Below are positions 56,319 through 64,000 of a stretch of 64,000 nucleotides of DNA, piece after piece. How positions within the stretch are numbered: position 1 is the first letter of the stretch; each line of letters starts with the position of its first letter. The notes under the pieces are model-generated. The model did no database searches. It was not told the origin of the DNA and saw nothing but the letters and a program-made list of their open reading frames with translations. A program made the position numbers and the translations under genes. Origin of the DNA: Janthinobacterium sp. CG3 (GTDB lineage: Bacteria > Pseudomonadota > Gammaproteobacteria > Burkholderiales > Burkholderiaceae_D); the NCBI RefSeq assembly GCF_000344615.1, contig NZ_KB467824.1:480445-544444 (forward strand), in the 5' to 3' direction.

Positions 56319-57309
56319 ACGTCCCCACCGCGGCGCCGTCGCGCCGGAACTGCTTGCGGTAGGCCGCCGGCGAGACCGAAAACGCCGCCGCGAAGTGCTG
56401 CCGCAGCGACACGGTCGAGCCGAAGCCGATCATTTCGGCGATCCGGTCGATCGCCTTGTCGCTCGTTTCCAGCAAGCGCTGGGCCGACGCCAGCCGGTGG
56501 TTGAGCAGCCACTGCGTGACCGTGGTGCCGGTGCTGAGCTTGAAGCGCCGGGTGAAGTTGCGCCGGCTCATCGCCGCCTTCGCCGCCAGCACGTCCAGCC
56601 CCAGCGGCTGGTCGAGGTGGGCGACGGCCCATTCCAGGGTCGCGGTCAACTGGTCGCCGCGCGCCGGCTCCGGCAGCGGCTGCTCGATGTATTGCGCCTG
56701 GCCGCCGCTGCGGTGCGGCGCCACCACCATGCGCCGGGCGATCCGGTTCGCCACCTCGGCGCCATGGTCGCGCCGCAGCAGGTGCAGGCAGCAGTCGATC
56801 GCCGCCGCCGTGCCGGCCGAGGTAATAATATCGCCGTCGTCGACGTATAGCACCTTGCGGTCCAGCTTGACGCGCGGGTACTTGCGGGCGAAGTCGTCGC
56901 TCCAGACCCAGTGCGTCGACGCCGCGCGGCCGTCCAGCAGGCCGGCCTCGGCCAGCACGAACGCGCCCAGACACAGGCCGACGATGCGCGCGCCGCGCGC
57001 GTGCGCCGCCGCCAGCGCGTCCAGCAAGGCTTGCGGCGGGCGCTCGTCCGGGTCGTTCCAGGCCGGCACGATCACGGTGTCGGCCAGCGCCAGCGCCGTC
57101 AGGTCGTGCTCGATCTCGATACTGAAGCCGGACATGGTGCGCACGGCGCCGGCCGCCGTCCCGCAGATCAGCAGCTGGTAGCGCGGCACGCCAAGGCGCG
57201 CCAAATCGTCGCCGAACACCATGCACGGCACCGACAAATGGAAGGGGCTGATGCCGGCGAAGGCGATCAGGGCGATGGTGTGTTCTTTGGCTGTGGAGGT
57301 CGGCAACAT
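56317..57309 (-). CDS. GlxA-family transcriptional regulator (DJ-1/PfpI + AraC HTH)
   Basis: 330-residue regulator: DJ-1/PfpI-like N-terminal domain (about 10-180; nucleophile-elbow-like GLCLGAFVLAEAGLLDG with a Cys near residue 112), then a two-HTH AraC domain (about 220-320; SRRNFTRRFK, RIAEMIGFGSTVSLRQHF). GlxA-type proteins often activate amine or amino-acid catabolism genes. It is divergent from an isochorismatase gene by 135 bases, which is the likely target. Confidence 0.9.
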   Translation of the reverse strand: MLPTSTAKEHTIALIAFAGISPFHLSVPCMVFGDDLARLGVPRYQLLICGTAAGAVRTMSGFSIEIEHDLTALALADTVIVPAWNDPDERPPQALLDALAAAHARGARIVGLCLGAFVLAEAGLLDGRAASTHWVWSDDFARKYPRVKLDRKVLYVDDGDIITSAGTAAAIDCCLHLLRRDHGAEVANRIARRMVVAPHRSGGQAQYIEQPLPEPARGDQLTATLEWAVAHLDQPLGLDVLAAKAAMSRRNFTRRFKLSTGTTVTQWLLNHRLASAQRLLETSDKAIDRIAEMIGFGSTVSLRQHFAAAFSVSPAAYRKQFRRDGAAVGT

Positions 57310-57444
57310 GGCCCGATCCTATCACAATTTGTCTATTGGGCCGCTGTTGCCGGCCGCGACGAAGGGCCACAATGGTTGCCATGCCAAACGCATTCGATGG
57401 GCGAGCCCGCCCACCATGCCGCCCAGGCCAGCAGGAGAATCACT

Positions 57445-58056
57445 ATGTCGCATCCAACCATCCGCAGCATCGCCGGCGCCACCGCCCCAAGCAGCATCGA
57501 CGCCGCGCACACGGCCTTGCTGGTGATTGACTTCCAGAACGAATACTTCAGCGGCAAGTTGCCGATTCCCGATGGCGCGGCGGCCATGGCCAACGCCCGC
57601 CGCCTGGTCGCGTTCGCCGACGAGCACAAAATGCCGGTGTTCCACATCCAGCACGTGTCGCCGGCCGGCGCGCCGGTGTTCGCCGAAGACAGCGACACGG
57701 TCCATTTCCACGCCGAACTGCAACCGGCGCCGCACCACACGGTGTTGCGCAAGAGTTCGATTAGCTCGTTTCCGACCACCGACCTCGACGCGCGTTTGAA
57801 GGCGGCCAAGGTGACCACCCTGATCGTCAGCGGCTTGATGACGCACGCCTGCGTGGCCGGCGCCGCGCGCGACGCGGTGCCGCTCGGTTACGCGGTGATC
57901 GTCGCCGCCGACGCCTGCGCGAGCCGCGACATCGATGGCACCGACGGCAAACTTGTGCCGCACGACATGTTGCACCGCGCCGCGCTGGTGAGCGTCGCCG
58001 ACACCTTCGGCGCGGTGCTGAACACCGGCAGCATTCTCGAACTGTCCCAGGCGTAA
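57445..58056 (+). CDS. Isochorismatase-family cysteine hydrolase
   Basis: 203-residue hydrolase with Asp29 (VIDFQNEYF), Lys103 (LRKSSISSF) and Cys136 (LMTHACVAGA). Related only at family level to the one at 51.5 kb. AGGAG lies seven bases before ATG 57445. Divergent from the GlxA-type regulator, probably under its control. Substrate unknown. Confidence 0.9.
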   Translation: MSHPTIRSIAGATAPSSIDAAHTALLVIDFQNEYFSGKLPIPDGAAAMANARRLVAFADEHKMPVFHIQHVSPAGAPVFAEDSDTVHFHAELQPAPHHTVLRKSSISSFPTTDLDARLKAAKVTTLIVSGLMTHACVAGAARDAVPLGYAVIVAADACASRDIDGTDGKLVPHDMLHRAALVSVADTFGAVLNTGSILELSQA

Positions 58057-58432
58057 AGCGCGCGGCACCAGCAAGTCGGTTTCCGCGTCCACGCATAAAA
58101 TTTGCCGGACGCGGCATGAAAAATATTATCGCTGTTATTTTTTATAATCGACGCGTGAATATATGGTCGGCTGTTTTTGAATTTGATGGGATTCCATTCT
58201 GTCAGTTACGCCTTGTTTCCCGGAAATAATTATATGTAAACCCCGGCGATGAGGGTGATGAAAACTTTAATTGGTGAGAGGCAATTGAAAGAATAATATT
58301 CATGGTTATGCTTGTTATGGTTGAGTAAAAGTTATGTACAATTCAATCGCGCTCGGCGGCTAATTGACCATTTTGGCCGGCCGGGCATGTGCGATGTATT
58401 TGAATTTCAACCGTATCGAGGAGAAATCAACA
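58057..58432. other. AT-rich gap before the secreted protease pair
   Basis: Much more AT-rich than the window average, with many TAAT/TATT strings; no gene seen. Probably a complex promoter region for the two secreted proteins downstream, or acquired DNA. No specific site is claimed. Confidence 0.5.
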
Positions 58433-59200
58433 ATGCATTCCGTTTTAATATCACGTCGCGGCCGCCGTTCAGCCATTCCCGCTTTATTACTTGGCGCCAG
58501 CCTCATTTTAGGGAGCGCATCCGTGTTCGCCCAACCGCCCGCCCGCGTCCTGGCAGGCGCGCCGGTGCAGATGGCGGACGCGGGCCAGGCCCAGGCCGCC
58601 GGCGCCGCCGCCCGCCGGGATCTGGCCCAGTTCGTCCAGCACAATTTGCAAACCCGCCAAGCCGGCCAGCCGGCCGAGTTCCCGCTCGACATTAACGACA
58701 TCCAGGATTTGAAGGACGCCAAGATCGGCTACGGCTTCCAGGTCTACACCATTGATCCGAAGGACATTGTCGCCGGACGCGGCGGCTTGAGCAGCATGGC
58801 CAAGCCGACCGGGGTCTGGCGTTTCATCATCACCGTGCACGATAAGCCGATTGGCTTGGCCACCGTTGAACGCAGCGGCGCCGCGTGGGAAACCGTGGCC
58901 TACGGCGCCGCCGTGCTGTCCAAGGACGTCGAGGCGCTGATGGCCTTCCACGGCAACGCCGAGCGTTCCAACCTGCGCTTCATCCGTGTTTTCCAGGCCC
59001 AGTCGGATTTCCTCGAAGTAGTCTCCGGCAACGACGGCAAAGCCCGCTTCGCGCCACTGCAGTCGGCGCGCGAGTCCTTGCTGTTGCAGCAGCGCGCGCA
59101 GAAAAACGGCAAGCCCGCCGGCGATGGTTTGGCCGATCCGGCCGAGTACCTGGAACCCTTGCGCGCCGCGGTCAAATCCAATATGGAAGCCTTCCGCTGA
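58433..59200 (+). CDS. Secreted protein of unknown function, upstream of a protease
   Basis: 255-residue protein with a clear signal peptide (basic start RRGRR, hydrophobic LLLGASLILGSASVFA). The mature part has Ala/Gln-rich helix then a mixed alpha/beta domain (GYGFQVYTIDPKDI, VWRFIITVHDKPIGLATVE). I do not recognise the family. GAGGAG lies nine bases before ATG 58433. It is followed 51 bases later by a papain-like protease, so it may be the protease's inhibitor or chaperone; this is inferred from position only. Confidence 0.75.
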   Translation: MHSVLISRRGRRSAIPALLLGASLILGSASVFAQPPARVLAGAPVQMADAGQAQAAGAAARRDLAQFVQHNLQTRQAGQPAEFPLDINDIQDLKDAKIGYGFQVYTIDPKDIVAGRGGLSSMAKPTGVWRFIITVHDKPIGLATVERSGAAWETVAYGAAVLSKDVEALMAFHGNAERSNLRFIRVFQAQSDFLEVVSGNDGKARFAPLQSARESLLLQQRAQKNGKPAGDGLADPAEYLEPLRAAVKSNMEAFR

Positions 59201-59251
59201 TAGCGTCGCCATATCCAGCCATTCTGTCGAACTTCATTCGAGGACAATAAG

Positions 59252-59839
59252 ATGACAAAACTTCCGAGCCGCATCATCGTTGGCGCCGGCTTGCTGTTGG
59301 TATTCCAGCTGGCCCACGCCCAAATGCGCACGCTGAACGTTCCATTGGTCACCCAGGAGCATAGTCAATGGTGCTGGGCGGGTTCCAGCAAAGCGGTCTT
59401 AAATTTCTACAACAAGACGCCGAGCCAGTGCCAGATCGTCAATTGGGCATATGGTTTGAATTACGCGTGCGGCAATACCAATTTCAATTGGAGTAGTAAC
59501 GCCAACCAGCCGAATAGTATGTACGGCAGCAACGGCAGCGTGCAAAACATCTTGAACGCCTGGAGCGTGCCGAACACCGCGTATAGCGTTGCCTCGTCAT
59601 GGAACAGCGTGGTCTCCGACATCAACGCCAATCGGCCGTTCGTGATCCGTTATGGCTGGAGCGGCGGCGGCGGGCATATTATGGTGGGCCGCGGCTATGA
59701 AACGGCGAACGGCACCAACTATATCTATATCATGAATCCGTGGCCGGGAGAGGGGCAGACTTATCGCACCTACAATTCGGCGGTGTCGGCTTCCGACCAC
59801 CAATGGACGCATACCCAGCGCATGAATATCAACGGCTAG
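59252..59839 (+). CDS. Secreted papain-like cysteine protease
   Basis: 195-residue exported protease of the papain-like C39/C70 (AvrRpt2-like) type. Signal peptide to about residue 23 (AHA-Q). Catalytic set: Gln35, Cys41 (SQWCWAGSSKAVL), His142 (GGGGHIMVG), Asn162 (MNPWPGEG). Mature size is close to the minimal catalytic domain, with no long propeptide, which fits a separate partner protein. GAGGAC lies six bases before the ATG. Substrate unknown; roles against host or rival proteins are possible. Confidence 0.85.
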   Translation: MTKLPSRIIVGAGLLLVFQLAHAQMRTLNVPLVTQEHSQWCWAGSSKAVLNFYNKTPSQCQIVNWAYGLNYACGNTNFNWSSNANQPNSMYGSNGSVQNILNAWSVPNTAYSVASSWNSVVSDINANRPFVIRYGWSGGGGHIMVGRGYETANGTNYIYIMNPWPGEGQTYRTYNSAVSASDHQWTHTQRMNING

Positions 59840-59924
59840 GGCGGCCGCGCGCGTAGACAACATGTGATATTCTTGCCAAGCTTCGCCTCGCTGTGTTGCC
59901 ACACGACGCAAAAAGCCAACGGCT

Positions 59925-59965
59925 AAAAAACCGCGGTCAGGCCCTGAGTCTGGGCGCGGCTTTTT
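59925..59965 (+). terminator. Terminator after the protease gene
   Basis: Six A, CCGCG, a loop region with an inner CAGG/CCTG pairing, CGCGG, then five T. A usable rho-independent terminator ending the protease operon. Confidence 0.65.
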
Positions 59966-60007
59966 CGCATCAGCCACCTCACCCTTATCCTGCTACGCGA
60001 CATATAT

Positions 60008-60304
60008 ATGAGCCATACGCACCTGAACATAACAGCCGCCGGCTTGCCGCAAGCGTGGAAATCGACGGTGCTGTCGCGCGTCGGCGGCGCCAATTTGAAA
60101 GTGCTGCGCATGGATGGCACGGCCTATCCCGACGAGGCGCATGATTATCCCGAGGGATTGCTGGTGATCGACGGCCAGCTTAACCTGACCATCGACGACA
60201 AACTGGTCGTGGTGCGCGCCGGCGAGCTGTTCGTGGTGCCGGCCGGCGTCGCGCACGCGGTCGCACCGGGCAGCGCCGGCACGCTGATGATTGTTGACAT
60301 TTGA
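60008..60304 (+). CDS. Small cupin-domain protein
   Basis: 98-residue single cupin. Motif 1 is weak (PDEAHDYPEGLLVIDGQLNL) and motif 2 is VVPAGVAHAVAPG. Metal ligands are only partly conserved (one His and one Glu clear in motif 1). No strong ribosome site at ATG 60008. Function unknown; many such cupins bind small molecules or act as dioxygenases. Confidence 0.8.
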   Translation: MSHTHLNITAAGLPQAWKSTVLSRVGGANLKVLRMDGTAYPDEAHDYPEGLLVIDGQLNLTIDDKLVVVRAGELFVVPAGVAHAVAPGSAGTLMIVDI

Positions 60305-60431
60305 GGGCCAGGCGACGTTGGCCGCCATTCCAGTTTAATTGTTTTTATGGTATTTTTTGCGCCGGCGCCGGTATCCTATTGGCGCGCTGGGTGCTTTTAT
60401 CGCGGCTTTACTTTTCTTTGAGGAGAATCGC

Positions 60432-60800
60432 ATGATTATTGATCATATCGGCATTGGTTTGAGTGACTACGAAGCAGGCAAGACCTTCTTTGCCGCGGCG
60501 CTGGCGCCGTTGGGCATCGGGCTGATCATGGAAATCCATGGCAACGCCGGCTACGGCAGCGGCGGCAAGCCGGAGTTCTGGTTTTCCCAGGGGACGGCGC
60601 CGGCGCGCATGCACATCGCTTTCGTGGCCGAAAACCGCCAGCAGGTCAGGGACTTTTACCAGGCCGCGCTGGCCGCCGGCGCGCAAGACAATGGCGCGCC
60701 CGGCATCCGCGAGATTTACCATCCGCATTACTACGGCGCCTTCGTCACCGGCCCGGACGGGCTGAATATCGAAGCCGTCTGCCACGCGCCCGAAGCCTGA
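60432..60800 (+). CDS. VOC-family (glyoxalase-like) protein
   Basis: 122-residue vicinal-oxygen-chelate protein with paired beta-alpha-beta-beta-beta units. Opening MIIDHIGIGLSDYEAGKTFF and closing GPDGLNIEAVCH carry the typical His and Glu metal ligands. GAGGAG lies six bases before ATG 60432. Substrate not predictable: family members include glyoxalases, dioxygenases and resistance proteins. Confidence 0.88.
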   Translation: MIIDHIGIGLSDYEAGKTFFAAALAPLGIGLIMEIHGNAGYGSGGKPEFWFSQGTAPARMHIAFVAENRQQVRDFYQAALAAGAQDNGAPGIREIYHPHYYGAFVTGPDGLNIEAVCHAPEA

Positions 60801-60851
60801 TTTCAGCGCTTCGGCGGCGCTATGTTTGTTGTCCGCTTTGCCGCCGCCGCC

Positions 60852-60881
60852 GCCCGCCGAGCGGCGCGCCGCTCGGCGGGC
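60852..60881. terminator. Perfect 30-base GC palindrome
   Basis: Self-complementary over 30 bases (15-base arms starting GCCCGCCGAG, no loop), 51 bases after the VOC stop. Likely the transcription end of the VOC gene, although no U-tract follows immediately. Confidence 0.5.
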
Positions 60882-60944
60882 AATCGCTTACTTTTCCTCT
60901 CGGAAAACCTCCTCGGCAGCGTTCGATGTCCGCCTGACGCACGT

Positions 60945-60958
60945 TTGATTCAGATCAT
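60945..60958. promoter_or_regulatory. FNR/ANR-like box upstream of phaP
   Basis: TTGAT-TCAG-ATCAT differs from the FNR consensus TTGAT-N4-ATCAA at one base. A TAGTCT hexamer at 60980-60985 would place the box near -41, the usual activator position. Confidence 0.35.
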
Positions 60959-61147
60959 ATCCGGCCGTTCTCGCTAACGTAGTCTTGTGTCTCGTGCCGC
61001 AGACGCGTCGTTCAACGGACCAAAGACGACGCTGTTTTCACGGCGCGCAAGCTCGGCAACGCGACCTTCGACAATTTCCGATCGTCTTGCTTGTCTCGCG
61101 GTACTGCTAAAAACCCTCCATTTACTGATTTTTTTTATGAGGCATTT

Positions 61148-61801
61148 ATGTATCCATTTAATCGTACCTCCGCCGGTCCAGCCGCCAAAACCCACCTGGA
61201 AGCGCAGCTGTCTTTTTTTAACGCCATGTCCAAATCGTTGTTCCGCTCGGCACAGCAGTTCACCGATCTGAACATGCAGCTGGCGCAGACCATGCTGGAA
61301 GAATCGACCAACGCCAGCCATGAAATGATCACCGCCGACCAGCCAACGGAAGCGTTCAACGCCGCCGCCGCGCATGCCCAACCGGCCGCCGGCAAAATCC
61401 GCGCTTACCAGCAGCATATTTCCCGCTTGGCCGCCGATACCCAGGTGGACCTGGCCAAAGTGGCCGAAGAGCATGTATCGGAAACCAGCCGCACGGCCAA
61501 AGCACTGGCCGACGAAGTCGCCCGCGTCGCATCGGAAGAGACAGAAAAAAGCATGCGCAACCAACAGGACGCGATGAAGAAATTCGCCGATCCGTTTGAG
61601 CAGTTCGCCGACGGCATGCAGCAACGCCAGTCGCGCGGCGCCGAAATGCGCGGCAGCGAAAGCCTGCAGAGCGCCGGTATGGAAGGCCGTGAAGGCCAGG
61701 GTTCCATGCAGGGCAGTTCCAGCAGCGCCCAGCAAGCAGCTCAGCACAGCGCAAGCCAGGCGGGCAAACAGCCGGGCGGCGCCGGCGCTCGCAAGGAGTA
61801 A
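61148..61801 (+). CDS. phaP: Phasin family protein
   Basis: 217-residue phasin, the coat protein of polyhydroxyalkanoate granules. N-terminal helical phasin domain (LEAQLSFFNAMSKSLFRSAQQFTDLNMQLAQ) with amphipathic helices, then a Gln/Ser/Gly-rich disordered tail. GAGG lies five bases before ATG 61148. PHA synthesis genes are not in the window. An FNR-like box upstream suggests oxygen-dependent control. Confidence 0.9.
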   Translation: MYPFNRTSAGPAAKTHLEAQLSFFNAMSKSLFRSAQQFTDLNMQLAQTMLEESTNASHEMITADQPTEAFNAAAAHAQPAAGKIRAYQQHISRLAADTQVDLAKVAEEHVSETSRTAKALADEVARVASEETEKSMRNQQDAMKKFADPFEQFADGMQQRQSRGAEMRGSESLQSAGMEGREGQGSMQGSSSSAQQAAQHSASQAGKQPGGAGARKE

Positions 61802-61867
61802 TAACGCAGGCGCCAACGGCCAGCCATGGCCGAAGCGCCGGCAGTAAGTAATGACGTGGCAGTATCG

Positions 61868-61895
61868 CGCCCGGCCCATTTCGGCCGGGCGTTTT
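61868..61895 (+). terminator. phaP terminator
   Basis: Nine-base GC stem (CGCCCGGCC with its complement), six-base loop, then a short T-run. 66 bases after the phasin stop. Confidence 0.75.
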
Positions 61896-62098
61896 GCGTT
61901 GAATCGCCATCGCATCCATTGGCTCCCGGCCGGTGCGGAACTGGCGCCGGCCGGCGGCATCCAAACTACTTGCTTGTCGTCGTCGCGGGTGTCGCACGTG
62001 ATACGGCGCCGCCCCGCAAGACGGCAAGTGTGCGGTCCAGCGTCATCAATGCGCTAGGTGCCTTACCAATCACGCCGCATTTGAGGGAGATTTGAACC

Positions 62099-62617
62099 AT
62101 GAAAGCGAAATATGGATATTTAACGGCTTGCGCTTTGGCCTGCGCCGCGGCGCTGGCCCAGGAACCGGCGCGCAACACCAGTTCCGGCACCGCCTACGAC
62201 AGCACCCCGGCCGTTGACGCGGCGGTCCAACTGGCGCCAAAAACCGAAAACGGCATTACCTACCTCTGCGGCGGCATCGGCTCCACCGAGGCCGCGCAAA
62301 TGAAGCGCGACGCCGGCAACTACCATCTCATGCTGACCTTTGCCGAGAACACCGGCGCCTACCTGGCCGCCGTCGACGTCAGCATCGCCGACACGCGTGG
62401 CAACGAGCTGCTGCGCACCAGCTGCGACGCGCCCATCATGCTGGTGAATTTTCCGAAGGCGGGCGGCTACCGGGTGCGCGCCGAGGTCGACGGGCATCCG
62501 GTGAACCGGCTTGTCAGGGTCGGCCGCCGCGGGCACAGCTCGGTGGCGATGGTGTGGCCGCGCCGCCTGCTCGAACGGCCGCCGACGGTTAACCTGCAGG
62601 GCTCGGTGACGCCGTAG
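62099..62617 (+). CDS. Exported hypothetical protein
   Basis: 172-residue protein with a signal peptide (cleavage near ALAQE). The mature part shows a beta-rich fold similar to carboxypeptidase-regulatory-like domains (YHLMLTFAENTGAYLAAVDVSI, GGYRVRAEVDGHPVNRLVRV). Two Cys could form a disulfide. Function unknown. Confidence 0.75.
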   Translation: MKAKYGYLTACALACAAALAQEPARNTSSGTAYDSTPAVDAAVQLAPKTENGITYLCGGIGSTEAAQMKRDAGNYHLMLTFAENTGAYLAAVDVSIADTRGNELLRTSCDAPIMLVNFPKAGGYRVRAEVDGHPVNRLVRVGRRGHSSVAMVWPRRLLERPPTVNLQGSVTP

Positions 62618-62629
62618 CCAGGTTTGCTA

Positions 62630-62711
62630 GGTCGGGTTAGCGCACAGCGCGTAACCCGACTGGCGTCGGCGCCGGCTCGGCGTCGGATGACGCGTTCCGC
62701 CAAACCGACCT
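62630..62711. repeat. REP-like element (long form)
   Basis: AGGTCGGGTTAGCGC, then GCGTAACCCGACTGGCGTCG, ending AAACCGACCTATAAC; the right end runs into the argP stop. Between converging genes. Confidence 0.75.
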
Positions 62712-63594
62712 ATAACAGCCATGTCCGCGCCGTTTCGATGATCCGCTCCGACAACCGGCGCGTCAGCGGCGTCTGTATGTCCCAGGCGTGCCAGACCAGC
62801 GCGACGTCGAGGCCATCGCCCGGCGTCACGTCCACCAGCGTGCCGGCGGCCAACTCTGCGCGCACTTGCAGCACCGGCACCATGCCGTAGGCCACGCCCG
62901 CTTCGATGAAGCGCACGAACGCCTCGGACGAGGCCAGCGAATGGTGAGGATAGCGCAGCGCCGCGCCCAGCCGGTGCTGCACGTAACGCTCCAGCAGCGC
63001 GTCGCGCTGGTTGAACACCAGCGCCGGCGCGCGCGCCACCGCGTCGGCGGTAAAGCCGCCGCCAAACCAGCGCGCGGCGAATGCCGGCGCCGCCACGCAG
63101 ATGTAGCGCATCACCCCTAGCGGCGTCGAAATCGTGCCGGCCACCTGGGCCGTCTCGCTCGTCACGCAGGCAAACACGCGGCCCTCGCGCAACTGGCTCA
63201 GGGTGTGGTCTTGGTCGTCGAGGTGGATGTTGAGCAGGCAGGACGGCGGCGTCAGCAACGGTTGCAGCGCCTCCAATACCCAGGTCGCGGCGCTGTCGGC
63301 GTTGACCGCGATGGCCAGCGCCGGCAGTTGCGCGCCTTGGCCGGGTTCGTCGTCGAGCGCCGCCTCCAGCAGCTTGACTTGGCGGAAGTGGGCAATCAGG
63401 CGCTGCCCGGCGGCGGTCGCCTGCGGCGGCTGGCTGCGCACGACCAGCAGCGTCCCGGCGCTGTTTTCCAGCGTGCGTAGCCGTTGCGACACGGCGGGCT
63501 GGCTGATCGCCAGCGCCGCCGCGGCCTTCTCGAAACTGCCGTGGCCAATCACGGCGTCGAGCGCAGCCAGCGCCCGGTAGTCGACTGCTCTCAT
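62710..63594 (-). CDS. argP: LysR-family regulator ArgP
   Basis: 294-residue LysR regulator of the ArgP/IciA/LysG group: N-terminal wHTH (FEKAAAALAISQPAVSQRLRTLE) and a two-lobed effector domain. ArgP senses lysine and arginine and activates the argO/lysE exporter, which is exactly the divergent neighbour here. The 89-base intergenic region is very AT-rich and should carry the ArgP site. Confidence 0.92.
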   Translation of the reverse strand: MRAVDYRALAALDAVIGHGSFEKAAAALAISQPAVSQRLRTLENSAGTLLVVRSQPPQATAAGQRLIAHFRQVKLLEAALDDEPGQGAQLPALAIAVNADSAATWVLEALQPLLTPPSCLLNIHLDDQDHTLSQLREGRVFACVTSETAQVAGTISTPLGVMRYICVAAPAFAARWFGGGFTADAVARAPALVFNQRDALLERYVQHRLGAALRYPHHSLASSEAFVRFIEAGVAYGMVPVLQVRAELAAGTLVDVTPGDGLDVALVWHAWDIQTPLTRRLSERIIETARTWLL

Positions 63595-63683
63595 AAGTAA
63601 CTCTTATGTATGGTAAATAATATTCATTATACTTATATTGTCCGCCGCCTTATGCTGGCCTCCATTCAAACCAAGGGGGCGAC
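63595..63683. promoter_or_regulatory. argP-lysE divergent promoter region
   Basis: 89 AT-rich bases (many TAT/TAA strings, including TTATACTTATATT) between divergent argP and the exporter gene, the position of ArgP-controlled promoters. Confidence 0.6.
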
Positions 63684-64000
63684 ATGGACGCAGCGGTATT
63701 TTTCAAGGGAATGGGCTTGGGCGCCAGCCTGATCATCGCCATCGGCACGCAAAACGCCTTCTTGCTCAAGCAAGGTTTGCAGCGCCATTACGTCTTTACC
63801 TGCACCTGCATTTGCATCGCCTGCGACGTCGTGTTGATCGCCGCCGGCGTCGCCGGCATGGGCAGCCTGATCACGGGCGCCCCCTCCTTACTGTTGTGGA
63901 TCAAGCTGGCCGGCGCGCTGTTCCTGCTGGGCTACGCCTTGCGCGCGGCCCGCGCCGCCTGGCGCCCGGCGGCGCTGGTCGTCGGCTCGGAGAGGGCGCC
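63684..64000 (+). CDS. LysE/ArgO family amino-acid exporter, 5' part
   Basis: First 105 codons of a LysE-family exporter, cut by the window end. The N-terminal LysE hallmark is present (GLGASLIIAIGTQNAFLLKQGL, with the GxQNAF motif) followed by TM helices (CIACDVVLIAAGVAGMGSLI). AAGGGGG lies four to five bases before ATG 63684. Exports lysine and/or arginine under control of the adjacent argP. The ArgO versus LysE name is not decided here. Confidence 0.92.
   Translation, partial: MDAAVFFKGMGLGASLIIAIGTQNAFLLKQGLQRHYVFTCTCICIACDVVLIAAGVAGMGSLITGAPSLLLWIKLAGALFLLGYALRAARAAWRPAALVVGSERA

Larger units (their letters stand above)
60801..61147. other. Control region upstream of phaP
   Basis: Nearly 350 bases without a gene. 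It holds a perfect 30-base palindrome (60852-60881), an FNR-like box (60945-60958) and AT-rich sequence next to the phasin start. Confidence 0.5.

Overview
The window looks like the chromosome of a high-GC betaproteobacterium of the Oxalobacteraceae type (Massilia / Duganella / Janthinobacterium group). This is inferred from gene content: a phasin, DUF1415, DUF1289, DUF1993 and DUF4124 proteins, type-2 leuA, an ArgP/LysE pair, several GGDEF/EAL proteins, and very high G+C at third codon positions. No rRNA, tRNA, CRISPR array, integrase or insertion sequence was found. Most of the window is ordinary chromosome, with one AT-richer accessory patch at about 16.2-18.8 kb.

Layout. 0-9.3 kb: 3' end of an L,D-transpeptidase, a CHASE-PAS-GGDEF-EAL protein, a spermidine-synthase-like protein, a GGDEF protein with a degenerate active site, Ppx/GppA, an Ala/Lys-rich DNA-binding-like protein and an OlsB-like acyltransferase. 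9.3-15 kb: one 1869-residue protein with two alpha/beta-hydrolase-like parts and a C-terminal CHAT protease domain. 15-22 kb: a TetR/DUF1348 pair with a visible operator, the accessory patch with a trypsin-like protease, and an ECF41 sigma factor with its carboxymuconolactone-decarboxylase partner behind a matching ECF41 promoter.

22-36 kb is the most interesting part, a selenium/sulfur-histidine region. It holds a putative selenate-type ABC transporter (binding protein, PhnC-like ATPase, two PhnE-like permeases, plus a second orphan ATPase). Divergent from it is egtD-egtB (hercynine and ergothioneine). Then come a GGDEF protein and leuA with a leucine-rich leader peptide. Last is a senC(selD)-senB operon divergent from senA. 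Together these could take up selenium, make selenophosphate (SenC), make a selenosugar (SenB), make hercynine (EgtD) and join the two into selenoneine (SenA), while EgtB makes the sulfur analogue. A UvrD-like helicase with unusual motifs follows senA.

36-50 kb: a YkgJ-type cysteine-cluster protein, RhlE, FabI, an MltD-type transglycosylase, DUF1415/DUF1289/DUF1993 proteins, a HAMP-PAS-GGDEF-EAL protein, an acyl-CoA dehydrogenase and an orphan flagellar-rod-like protein. 50-64 kb: a GntR / isochorismatase / PLP-lyase operon, an alpha/beta hydrolase, a NYN/OST-HTH putative RNase with RGG-like repeats, a GlxA-type regulator divergent from an isochorismatase, a secreted papain-like protease with a secreted partner, a cupin, a VOC protein, a phasin, an exported protein, and argP divergent from a lysE/argO exporter cut by the window end. 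Two families of dispersed REP-like repeats sit in the gaps between genes.
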